NCBI GenBank assembly: GCA_040901445.1
Contig: JBBDYQ010000012.1
Location: 105,651-169,650, forward strand
Length of the DNA stretch: 64,000 nt
From: Thermoleophilaceae bacterium
GTDB lineage: Bacteria; Actinomycetota; Thermoleophilia; Solirubrobacterales; Thermoleophilaceae
Direction: 5' to 3'
Shown in pieces: positions 31,958 through 39,394 of this stretch (positions within the stretch are counted from its first letter, which is position 1; each line of letters opens with the position of its first letter). The notes under the pieces are model-generated. The model was not told where the DNA came from. It worked only from the letters and a program-made list of their open reading frames with translations, and did not search any database. Both the position numbers and the translations under genes were made by a program.

Positions 31958-32481
31958 GCGGCACCGAGATTCTCGACCCCACCCCCGAGCGCGAGCCCGC
32001 CGGACGTCCGCTGGCGGACCCGCTGCCCGCCGGCGAGGGTGCGCGAATCGCGCTGCTCGACATCCGCAAGCCGCGCGGCGACGTGTTCCTCGACGAGCTC
32101 GAGCGCCTGCTCTCCGAGCGCGGGCACCGCATCGAGCGCACGATGAAGCCGACGTTCACCAAGCCCGCGCCGTCCGACGTGCGCCGCGAGATAGCCGAGC
32201 GCTGCGACGCCGTGATCGAGGCGCTGGCCGACTGAGGCTCCTGCGTGTCGTGCGGTCTGCGCGACGTGCTCGAATTCGAGAAGGAGGGCAGGCCGGCGGT
32301 GCTCGTGGCCTCGAGCGCGTTCGTCGACGCTGCCGACAAGCAGGCGGCGATGCTCGGTCAGCCGCAGGCACGCCGCGTGTTCGTGCCGCACCCGATCCAG
32401 GACCGCACGGACGACGAGCTGCGCGAGCTGGCCCGGTCGGTGGCCGGCCGGCTCACGGCCGCGCTCGAGCGACCACGCTGA
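31954..32481 (+). CDS. UGSC-family selenoprotein (TGA at 32233-32235 read as selenocysteine)
   Basis: A 175-residue protein if the in-frame TGA at codon 94 is read through. The first 93 residues (ARIALLDIRKPRGDVFLDEL; RCDAVIEALAD) run directly into U-GSCVSCGLRDVLEFEKEGRP and continue to AALERPR at 32481. The UGSC motif is that of the known UGSC family, in which U or C starts a GSC-x-SC signature. A SECIS-like hairpin at 32244-32268 follows. ATG 31954 overlaps the thioredoxin-fusion stop (ATGA). The family has no established biochemical function. It is probably a thiol/selenol redox or ligand-binding enzyme. Conventional annotation would split it into two short ORFs. Confidence 0.85.
32244..32268 (+). 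promoter_or_regulatory. bacterial SECIS-like hairpin in the UGSC mRNA
   Basis: The stem CGTGTCGTGC (32244-32253) pairs with GCGCGACGTG (32259-32268), 10 bp including three G-U pairs, around the loop GGTCT. From the TGA to the loop G there are 18 nt. From memory, the Escherichia coli fdhF SECIS has the same GGUCU loop at the same distance. SelB recognition of such loops is established. That this hairpin works is inferred. Confidence 0.75.
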
Positions 32482-32505
32482 CCGTCCCGGCCATACTCAA
32501 TCCCG

Positions 32506-33759
32506 ATGGCGGCTCCTCCGCGCAGCTCCGCCCCGCCCGAGGCGGGGCTCGCCTCCGTTGCCACCGTGTCCTTCCTCGCCTCCCGCGCGGCGCCCACCGG
32601 CGGCTTCGTGATCGCGCTCGCCGGCGGCACGGCGATGGCGCGCGCCGGGCAGCGACTGGGTGCCCGGCGCGGCTACGGAGCGAGCATCGCGGCCATGCTC
32701 GAGAGCGTGGCGATCATGGGGCCGGCGCGCTTCGGCGTGCCGCTCACCCAGGCGGCCAGCGCGCCGATGATGGGCGCGCTCGAGGCGCGCGGCGTGCACC
32801 CCCTGCTGCAGGGCATCGCCTGCGGTCTCATCCGCCTGGCGCACAACACGCTGGCCACCGCCTTCTTCATCTGGGTGATCCTGGGCGGCCTCGACGCCTA
32901 CGCGGGCAGCTACGACACGCTGCTGGGCGACCTCGCGGTGCTCCCGAGCGGCGAGGCGGCGGCGCTCGCGCTCACCGGCGCCGGCCTGGCGGGCTGGGCG
33001 CTGTTCGCCACGACCGTGCAGGTCGTGGTGTATCGCCGCGGCCTGGCGGCCTGGCCGGAGGACACCGACCAGCGCGAGCGGAAGGGGTCAGACCTGACCC
33101 CTGGGGGATCTCGGAACGACGGGCCTATGCGGCATCGGGCCCTGGACCCCCGCGCGGCCACGCTCGCCGCGGCCATCGTGCTCGGCCTGCTGGTGGCGAG
33201 CACGGCGTGGGCGCTGCTGGCGGGCGTGTGCGCATGGCTCGCGCTCGCCGCCCCCGCGGGGCGCGGCAGCGACCGCACCGTGCTCGCCACCGGGGCCGTG
33301 CTCACCGCGCTGCTGGGGGGGAGCGCACTGGTGGCTTCGCTCGTGGCCGGGCTGGGCGCCGACCTGGCCCTCCGGCGCGCGCTGCGCGCGGCCCTGCTCG
33401 TGCTCGTAGCCACGTGGCTGCGCGCCGCGGCGGGGTCCGAGGGACTGCGCGAGGTGGCGCGCCGCTCGCTCGGCCGCATGCGCCGTCTCCCCGCCATGCC
33501 GGAGGCCGCCGCGGTGCTCGAGCGCCTGGGGTCCGACCGCCGCCTCGTGGCCGCCGGTCGGGGGCTGCTCGGCGCGCTCGGCCCGGTGCGCAAGCGCCCG
33601 CTCCCGGTGCTTGATGCCGTCCTGGGCTGGGTGGCGTCCCACTCCGGCAGCTTCGTTCCCGACGCGCCCGGCGCCCGGACGCGGCTGTCGGCGCGCCCGC
33701 TCGATGCGCTCCTCGTGCTGGCCGCCGCGCTCCCGGCGGCCGGGCTCGCGCTCGCCTGA
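32506..33759 (+). CDS. multi-spanning membrane protein, two domains joined across a palindrome
   Basis: A 417-residue integral membrane protein of unknown function. The first half has roughly four hydrophobic segments (FVIALAGGTAMARAG, LATAFFIWVILGG, LAGWALFATTVQVVVY). A Lys/Asp/Gly linker encoded partly by the 33083-33102 palindrome follows. The second half has more hydrophobic segments (ATLAAAIVLGLLVASTAWAL, LVLAAALPAAGLALA). ATG 33127 could start the second half as a separate protein. The gene lies 24 nt after the UGSC gene and may share its operon. No family recognised. Confidence 0.6.
   Translation: MAAPPRSSAPPEAGLASVATVSFLASRAAPTGGFVIALAGGTAMARAGQRLGARRGYGASIAAMLESVAIMGPARFGVPLTQAASAPMMGALEARGVHPLLQGIACGLIRLAHNTLATAFFIWVILGGLDAYAGSYDTLLGDLAVLPSGEAAALALTGAGLAGWALFATTVQVVVYRRGLAAWPEDTDQRERKGSDLTPGGSRNDGPMRHRALDPRAATLAAAIVLGLLVASTAWALLAGVCAWLALAAPAGRGSDRTVLATGAVLTALLGGSALVASLVAGLGADLALRRALRAALLVLVATWLRAAAGSEGLREVARRSLGRMRRLPAMPEAAAVLERLGSDRRLVAAGRGLLGALGPVRKRPLPVLDAVLGWVASHSGSFVPDAPGARTRLSARPLDALLVLAAALPAAGLALA
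33083..33102. repeat. palindrome AGGGGTCAG-AC-CTGACCCCT inside a coding region
   Basis: Perfect 9-bp arms around AC. The element encodes the linker GSDLTP in the surrounding reading frame. This GGGGTCAG palindrome type is common as an intergenic repeat in many bacterial genomes (general knowledge), so it looks like an insertion that happened to keep the frame. A partial match AGGGGTCA lies at 27871-27878. Confidence 0.6.
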
Positions 33760-34104
33760 CCCGGCAGGCCTCTCGATGAGCGTGTTGCCAATCGGATCAG
33801 GCAATTCCGCGATGCCCTCCCCACGGGCAGCCGTTTCTGGATCACCGAGGTCGGCAGCCGCCGGGACATCAACTGCGAGAAGGCCATCGGAGTTCCGTGT
33901 AACACAGAACAGACCCAAGCGGATGACATCAACATTCTGATGAAGTTCACGCTTCCCAATGTCGGCATCGAGCGCTTCTACCACTATCACTGGCGGGAGC
34001 CACAAGCTCAGAGCGACGCCGAGCGCTTCGACTCTGGTTTACTCAATCCGGGCGGCACGACCCGGGCTGTCTACGATGTCTTTAAGAGCTTCACGAGCGG
34101 CTAG
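33760..34104 (+). pseudogene. 5'-truncated glycoside hydrolase remnant
   Basis: The frame from 33760 to TAG 34104 stays open for 114 codons but has no start codon near its beginning. It encodes a convincing C-terminal barrel fragment: RFWITEVGSRRDINCEKAIG, INILMKFTLPNVGIERFYHY, HWREP and FDSGLLNPGGTTRAVYDVFK. This resembles the end of a TIM-barrel glycoside hydrolase, with WITEVG supplying a nucleophile-type Glu. GC is visibly lower than in neighbours. The upstream catalytic domain is missing, so it is a decayed, probably foreign gene fragment. Confidence 0.65.
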
Positions 34105-34113
34105 CAGTCGGTG

Positions 34114-35592
34114 ATGACGTCGGTTCGACGGAATCGCCCACGGCCGCGGTTTCACCGCGACGTCAAGCCCTTCTTGGCGCTACTACCTCTCGTGGCCGCG
34201 ACGATGGCCTTCGCACAACAGCCCTCGGGCACCACCTTCGCCGGCACTCCTCGCGATGACGATGTGACCGGCACGGCGTCTTCGGACGTGCTCGCCGGCG
34301 GGTTGGGCGCGGACCGTCTCAGCGGACTCGCCGGCGACGACACGCTCTCCGGCGGAAGCGGAGGCGACGAACTCTTCGGCGGATCGAACGTCGACATCAT
34401 GACCGGCGGACCGGGCGATGATCTCCTTGACGGGGGCGGGGACCGCGACTTCCTCGGTGGCGATGCGGGAGATGATCGCTTGTACGGCGGCGCCGGCAGT
34501 GCCGTCATAGACGGCGGCGCCGGAAACGATTCGATCCGCACGTGGGTTCGCAACGACTCGCTCAACGGCGGCGCCGGCGACGACCGCATCCGTGCGAGTT
34601 CGGGGGACGACGGCCTCACCGGCGCTTCCGGGCGGGATCAGATCTCAGGGGAGGATGGCGATGATCGTATTGACGGAGGCCTGGGGCAGGATCGCCTCTC
34701 AGGGGGGCCGGGGGATGACAACATCGTCTCGATTGACGGGCAGCCAGACAGCGTCCGCTGCGGGCGCGGCCGCGACGTCGTGCGCGCGGATGGCGGGGAC
34801 ACGATCGCCGATGATTGTGAGCGCGTAATCAGGCGGCCTGGGACGTTTGACAAGGAACCGGATGCCGACCCGCGTCGGCCCTACGAGATTCCAGACGTAG
34901 GGGAGGGCGGTGCGCGCGCGATGGCCGATCCGACGGCCAGCGAGTGCGCGCCCGTTTCGCCGACCAGCGGGCCACGCGGCGATTCGGTCTCAGGCACGGC
35001 CGGCAACGACACGATCGATTCGACGTTGGGATCGGACTGCCTGTTCGGCCTCGCAGGCAACGACCTCCTGTCCGGTGGTCCCGGCATCGACCGTCTGGAG
35101 GGCGGCGACGGTCTGGACTCCCTCTCAGGAGGGGAGGGTGACGACATCGTGCTTGGTGGAGATGAGCGCGACCTGATCGAAGGTGGTCCCGGCGACGACG
35201 ATCTTCGTGGGGAGCGGGGCTCCGACATCATCAACGGCGCCTTCGGCAATGACCTCATCATCGGGGGCGAGGCGGGCGATTCCCTCAATGGCGGCGCCGA
35301 CGAGGACACGATCCTCGGCGGCGAGGGTGACGACGGGATCACCGGCGCTTCGGGCAACGACACCATCGATGGCGGCCCGGGCGACGACCGCATCGAGGGA
35401 GGCCTCGGCAAGGATCAGATACAGGGCGGCGACGGCAGGGACAGCATCGTCGCGGCCGACGGCATCCGAGACGAGATCGCCTGTGGCGGCGGCTACGACA
35501 CGGTACGCGCCGATGGCGGCGATCGCGTAGCCCGCGACTGCGAGCTGGTGATCGCACGCCGTGGCGGAGCGTACGTCGTGGTTCGGCGCTGA
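34114..35592 (+). CDS. secreted RTX/hemolysin-type calcium-binding repeat protein, internally duplicated
   Basis: A 492-residue exported protein with signal peptide LALLPLVAATMAFAQ and two blocks of nonapeptide RTX repeats (GGXGXDXUX, e.g. LAGGLGADRLSGLAGDDTLS, IDGGPGDDRIEGGLGKDQIQ). Each block would form a calcium-bound parallel beta-roll. The two modules (about 34250-34845 and 34970-35586) end in matching tails, VRADGGDTIADDCERVI and VRADGGDRVARDCELVI, with conserved Cys pairs. Lower GC and GAT/GAC mix suggest transfer. No T1SS export genes are nearby, and a Sec signal is used. GTG 34111 is an alternative start. Confidence 0.87.
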   Translation: MTSVRRNRPRPRFHRDVKPFLALLPLVAATMAFAQQPSGTTFAGTPRDDDVTGTASSDVLAGGLGADRLSGLAGDDTLSGGSGGDELFGGSNVDIMTGGPGDDLLDGGGDRDFLGGDAGDDRLYGGAGSAVIDGGAGNDSIRTWVRNDSLNGGAGDDRIRASSGDDGLTGASGRDQISGEDGDDRIDGGLGQDRLSGGPGDDNIVSIDGQPDSVRCGRGRDVVRADGGDTIADDCERVIRRPGTFDKEPDADPRRPYEIPDVGEGGARAMADPTASECAPVSPTSGPRGDSVSGTAGNDTIDSTLGSDCLFGLAGNDLLSGGPGIDRLEGGDGLDSLSGGEGDDIVLGGDERDLIEGGPGDDDLRGERGSDIINGAFGNDLIIGGEAGDSLNGGADEDTILGGEGDDGITGASGNDTIDGGPGDDRIEGGLGKDQIQGGDGRDSIVAADGIRDEIACGGGYDTVRADGGDRVARDCELVIARRGGAYVVVRR

Positions 35593-35619
35593 CGCCTCTG
35601 GGGCGCTGACGCCGCTGGC

Positions 35620-36648
35620 TTAGGGTTGGCCTTCGACGGCGCCGGGGACGCCGGTGTTGGTCGAGTACTTCGGCTGGATCTTGGTGTCGGGCCGGATGTG
35701 GTGGACGGCCTGGGACACCGCGATGGCGGCCTCGGCAAAGCCGGTGGCGATGAGCTTCAGCTTGCCGTCGAAGGTCGTGATGTCGCCGGCCGCCCAGACG
35801 GCGTCCATCGAGGTCTTCATCAGCCCGTCGACGCGGATCGCGCCCTTCTCCACCTCCAGCGGCCACTGCTTGAGCGGCCCGAGCGCGGTCTTGAAGCCGA
35901 GTTGGAGCAGCATGGCGTCGCAGTCCAGCTCCACGACCTCGCCCTCGTCCTCGGAGTGAAACAGCACCACCCGCTCGATCTGGCCGTTGCCCGCGACCTC
36001 CTTGACCTGGTAGGGCACGTGCACGTCGATCTGCCCCGACGATGCGGCCTGCTCGATCTCCCCGACGGTGACCTCGTGCGCGCGGAAGCCCTCGCGGCGG
36101 TGCACCAGCGTCACCCGCTCGGCGGTGTCGAGCAGGTTGAGCACCCAGTCGCAGGCGGAGTCGCCGCCGCCCACGATGACCACCTTCTTGCCCGCGAAGG
36201 CCGCCTTCTCGCCCACGAGGTAGTGGGCTCCGCGGCCCTCCCAGGGGGTCATGTCGTAGCCCGGCAGCTTCTTGGGCTCGAAGGCGCCGTGGCCGCCGGC
36301 GATGATGATCGTGCGCGACAGCAGGTCGCCCTTGTCGGTGACCAGCCGCAGCACGCCGCCGTCCTCGTACTCCACCCGATCGGCGGTCGTCTCCAGATGC
36401 ACCGGCACGTCGAACTGCTCGATCGACTGCACCCGCAGCTCCTCCACCAGGTCCTTGGCCACCACCTTCGAAAGGCCGGGCACGTCGTAGATCCACTTCT
36501 CCGGGTAGAGCGTGGTGAGCTGGCCGCCGATCTCGGGCAGCGAGTCGATGATCCGGCACGACGCCTCGCGCATCCCCGCCCAGAACGCGGCGATCAGCCC
36601 CACCGGGCCGGCCCCGATCACCGTGATGTCGCGGACGTCGTCGCTCAC
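35620..36648 (-). CDS. NAD(P)/FAD oxidoreductase (ferredoxin-NADP reductase / thioredoxin-reductase-like)
   Basis: A 342-residue flavoprotein of the type-2 ferredoxin/flavodoxin-NADP reductase group. FAD-binding motif TVIGAGPVGLIAAFWAGMRE, NADP-binding motif VVIVGGGDSACDWVLNLLD, and AAGDITTFDGKLKLIATGFAE near the end are visible. The redox CxxC of thioredoxin reductases is absent, favouring the FNR function. GTG 36648 overlaps the chlorite-dismutase-family gene stop by GTGA. The pair could couple reductant supply to heme chemistry. Confidence 0.9.
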   Translation of the reverse strand: MSDDVRDITVIGAGPVGLIAAFWAGMREASCRIIDSLPEIGGQLTTLYPEKWIYDVPGLSKVVAKDLVEELRVQSIEQFDVPVHLETTADRVEYEDGGVLRLVTDKGDLLSRTIIIAGGHGAFEPKKLPGYDMTPWEGRGAHYLVGEKAAFAGKKVVIVGGGDSACDWVLNLLDTAERVTLVHRREGFRAHEVTVGEIEQAASSGQIDVHVPYQVKEVAGNGQIERVVLFHSEDEGEVVELDCDAMLLQLGFKTALGPLKQWPLEVEKGAIRVDGLMKTSMDAVWAAGDITTFDGKLKLIATGFAEAAIAVSQAVHHIRPDTKIQPKYSTNTGVPGAVEGQP

Positions 36649-37346
36649 GCGCTCGTCACCTCCGCCGCCACGGGCTCGCCGTCGAGGGCGCCGAGCGCGC
36701 GCTCCACCGACGCGGAGATGCAGGTGAAGATCGGCGTCTCGGACTCGGTGTAGGCGCTGGACTCGGTGCCGCGCAGCTCGTGCACGAGGTCGAGGAACTC
36801 GCCGGGATCGTGGCCGTTGAACGCAACCACGAACTCCTGGTCGTCGAGGCCGTAGGAGTACGCGGTGTTGATCTCGATGCCGGGGTAGCGGCGCCCGGTC
36901 TCGATGTGGCTCCTCATCACCCGCATGCGTTCGTCGGCGGGCAGCGCATACCACGCGCGCTTCTTCCACATCGGGTAGACGAAGAGGTACGTGGCCTCCT
37001 CGTTGGGGCGCGGGCCCAGCGGGCGCTCCTCGTCCGAGTAGGGCGACGGCTTGGTCATGGCGAGGTAGGAGTGGGAGATGTCGGCCCAGCGCATGAGGCC
37101 GCTCTGGTTGAGCAGCACGTGCAGCTGGTGGATGGGGTCGAGGGTGCGCGCCCAGCTGCGGACCATCAGGTCGGCGTCGCCGCGCGTGCCCACCAGGGAG
37201 TAGGCGCGCAGGGCGTGGTCGCCGGCGAACTCGGCGCAGGCGGCGGCGAACTCGCGCTTGTCGCCGGCGCGCTCCTCCGGGGAGCGGCGGCGCCAGGCGG
37301 GGTCCACCTTGAGGAAGGTGAACTTGACGAAATGGCGGTCGGACAT
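36645..37346 (-). CDS. chlorite dismutase-family heme protein (probable coproheme decarboxylase, HemQ-like)
   Basis: A 233-residue protein of the chlorite dismutase/EfeB-like alpha-beta barrel family. It shows FVKFTFLKVDPAWRRR, GTRGDADLMVRSWA, AWYALPADERMRVMRSHIE, TAYSYGLDDQEFVVAFN and VHELRGTESSAYT. In actinobacteria lacking classical late heme synthesis this family member is usually coproheme decarboxylase, but a peroxidase-type role is not excluded. ATG 37346 lies only 21 nt from the divergent membrane-protein start, so their promoters overlap. Confidence 0.85.
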   Translation of the reverse strand: MSDRHFVKFTFLKVDPAWRRRSPEERAGDKREFAAACAEFAGDHALRAYSLVGTRGDADLMVRSWARTLDPIHQLHVLLNQSGLMRWADISHSYLAMTKPSPYSDEERPLGPRPNEEATYLFVYPMWKKRAWYALPADERMRVMRSHIETGRRYPGIEINTAYSYGLDDQEFVVAFNGHDPGEFLDLVHELRGTESSAYTESETPIFTCISASVERALGALDGEPVAAEVTSA

Positions 37347-37352
37347 GCCCCA

Positions 37353-37358
37353 TAGAGT
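37353..37358 (+). promoter_or_regulatory. -10 box (TAGAGT) in a 20-bp divergent gap
   Basis: TAGAGT lies 8 nt before ATG 37367. The whole space between the divergent heme-protein and phosphatase-like starts is only 20 bp, so transcription in the two directions must use overlapping DNA. Confidence 0.45.
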
Positions 37359-37366
37359 TTGGCAGC

Positions 37367-39346
37367 ATGCGCCGCTCCGTCGTGATCGCGTGCTGCGCGC
37401 TCGCGGTCCTCGCGGCCCCCGCGGACGCCGGCGCGCGGGCCCTGATCGCCTACCTCCCAGTCGAGGTGGAGGAGCCCGAGCTGGCCGGCCGCTCGGTCGC
37501 CGAGGGCGGCAACCGGCTGATGCTCGACCTCGCGCAGCGCGGCCTGTCCTACGGGCTCATGAGCCCCACCCTCGGCGGCTACGCGCGCCGCCAGGTGATG
37601 CTCGACGTGGGCCAGGGCAGTCGCATCTCCACGCGCGCCTACGACGTGGCGGTGCCCCCGCTGCGGCTGCGTCAGACCGCCGGTGGCCGCCGGATCGTCT
37701 ACTGGCGCGCCGCCGTGCAGCGTGCCGAGGACGCGCCGGGCGAGGCGGTGCCCGGCCTGCTCGCGAGCGAGGTCGAGGAGGCCGGGGGGAGCGTGGCCTA
37801 CGCCGGCGTGGCGGGCTTCGAGCAGCTCGAGGCCATCTCGGCCGCGGACCGCTCCGGGCGGCTCGGCGAGGTACGGCTGCTCACCTTCGGCGGCTATGCG
37901 GACCAGGCGGTCGACCTCTGGGAGCGGTCCGACCTGCTCGTGGCGCAGCTGCCGGGGAACCTCCGCGGCCTCGAGGCGCTCGACGCCCTGCTCGCCGCCA
38001 GGCGGCCCGATGACGTGGTGGTGGTCATGCGCGCCCCGCCCGGGGGGCGCCTGCGTCTCCTTCCCGCCGGCACGGCCGGCCCGGGCTTCGACGGCGGCCG
38101 CCTGACCTCGCCCACCACCCGCCTGCCCGGCTTCGTGGCCGCCACGGACGTCGCTCCCACCGTGCTGGAGGCACTCGGCATCGACCGGCCCGAGCGAATG
38201 AATGGGCGGGCGATGGAGGACGAGCCGGGCGGCAGCCCCGAGGACGTCCGCGCCCTGGCGGACCGCTTCGACGTGGTCACGGGGCGACGCACACCGGTGC
38301 TGCGCTGGTCGGCGGTGGCGCTCGGCGCCCTGCTCGTGCTGTTGGTGGCCGTGCGCCGCCGTGCCGGGCTGCGCGAGTGGATGCGGCTCGCGCTCCTCGC
38401 GGCACTGTGGCTGCCCGGGGTCGCACTCGTCACCGGCGGCCTGCAGCCCGGCCGCGCCGTCGAGGTGCTCGTGCTCGTGCTGGGATCGCTCGCGCTGGCC
38501 GCGGCCACCGACCGGCTGCTGCCCTGGCCGCGGGGGCCGGCGCTCCCGGCGCTGGTGGTGTTCCTGGCGCACGCCGTCGACCTCGCCGCGGGCTCGATCC
38601 TCGTGGACTCGTCGCTCGCCGGGCCCAACCCAAAGGGAGGAGCGCGCTTCTACGGCATCGGCAACGAGCTGGAGACGCTGCTGGCGGTGTCCGTGCTGGT
38701 GGGCGCCGGCGCGTGGGTGGCGCACCGCGCCGGGCCCCCGGCGGCCCGGGTGCTCGCCGGGGCCTGCATCGTGGCCGGCATCGTCATCGGCGCCGGGCGT
38801 CTCGGCGCGGACGTGGGCGGCGTGATCACGCTCGGGGCCGGCGGGGCCGCCGCCGTGGTGGCGGCACTCGCGGCCGGGCGCGGCGGGTTGAGCCGGCGGG
38901 CGCTGGCCGTCGCGCTGCTCACGCCCGCGCTGGCGATAGGCGGCCTGGTGGCCATCGATCTCGCCACAGGGGGCGGCGCGCACCTCACGCGTTCGGTGAT
39001 CGAGGCGGACAACCCCGGCGACCTCGTGGACATCGTGGAGCGTCGCTTTCGCATCTCCTTCGGCGGCCTGGCCGGCGGCGGCCTGCCCGCGAGCGTGGGG
39101 GTGGCCATCGTCCTGCTGATCGCCTCCGCGATCTGGCACCGGCGCCTGCTGCGCCCTCTCCGCGACGCGCCGGGCCTGCGCGCGGGGATCGTGGGCGCCT
39201 GGTTCGCCACCGTGGTCGGCGCGCTGGCGAACGACTCGGGCCCGCTGATCCTGCTGATCGGCGCCGCCTCGCTGCTGCTGGCGCTGGCATACGCCCGCGG
39301 GAGCCCCGTGCCGGCCGCGGCGAGCGTCCCGGAAGACCCCGTATAG
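37367..39346 (+). CDS. alkaline phosphatase-like exported domain fused to polytopic membrane domain
   Basis: A 659-residue protein. A signal peptide (VIACCALAVLAAPADAGAR) leads to a ~290-residue extracytoplasmic domain. Its start and end resemble the alkaline phosphatase/sulfatase superfamily (ATDVAPTVLEALGIDRPERMNG). About nine membrane segments follow from residue 310 on. Typical catalytic Ser/Thr-metal motifs of alkaline phosphatase are not obvious, so activity is uncertain. Similar fusions occur in other actinobacteria. A role in envelope polymer assembly is a guess from the following GT4 gene. Confidence 0.65.
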   Translation: MRRSVVIACCALAVLAAPADAGARALIAYLPVEVEEPELAGRSVAEGGNRLMLDLAQRGLSYGLMSPTLGGYARRQVMLDVGQGSRISTRAYDVAVPPLRLRQTAGGRRIVYWRAAVQRAEDAPGEAVPGLLASEVEEAGGSVAYAGVAGFEQLEAISAADRSGRLGEVRLLTFGGYADQAVDLWERSDLLVAQLPGNLRGLEALDALLAARRPDDVVVVMRAPPGGRLRLLPAGTAGPGFDGGRLTSPTTRLPGFVAATDVAPTVLEALGIDRPERMNGRAMEDEPGGSPEDVRALADRFDVVTGRRTPVLRWSAVALGALLVLLVAVRRRAGLREWMRLALLAALWLPGVALVTGGLQPGRAVEVLVLVLGSLALAAATDRLLPWPRGPALPALVVFLAHAVDLAAGSILVDSSLAGPNPKGGARFYGIGNELETLLAVSVLVGAGAWVAHRAGPPAARVLAGACIVAGIVIGAGRLGADVGGVITLGAGGAAAVVAALAAGRGGLSRRALAVALLTPALAIGGLVAIDLATGGGAHLTRSVIEADNPGDLVDIVERRFRISFGGLAGGGLPASVGVAIVLLIASAIWHRRLLRPLRDAPGLRAGIVGAWFATVVGALANDSGPLILLIGAASLLLALAYARGSPVPAAASVPEDPV

Positions 39347-39382
39347 CGCTCAGCGCGGGACGTTCGGCGTGGGGGGGTCGTC

Positions 39383-39388
39383 TACCAT
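39383..39388 (+). promoter_or_regulatory. -10 box (TACCAT) of the GT4-LPG fusion gene
   Basis: TACCAT lies 6 nt before GTG 39395. A copy of the 4675-4691 motif (GCGGGACGTTCGGCGTG) lies just upstream at 39355-39371, after the preceding gene's stop. Confidence 0.4.
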
Positions 39389-39394
39389 GTCGAG

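Noticed and set aside
32245..32481. Separate small gene starting at GTG 32245
   Set aside because: The frame continues directly from the upstream part through TGA, with the UGSC motif and SECIS hairpin. Splitting would separate both halves of a known family motif.
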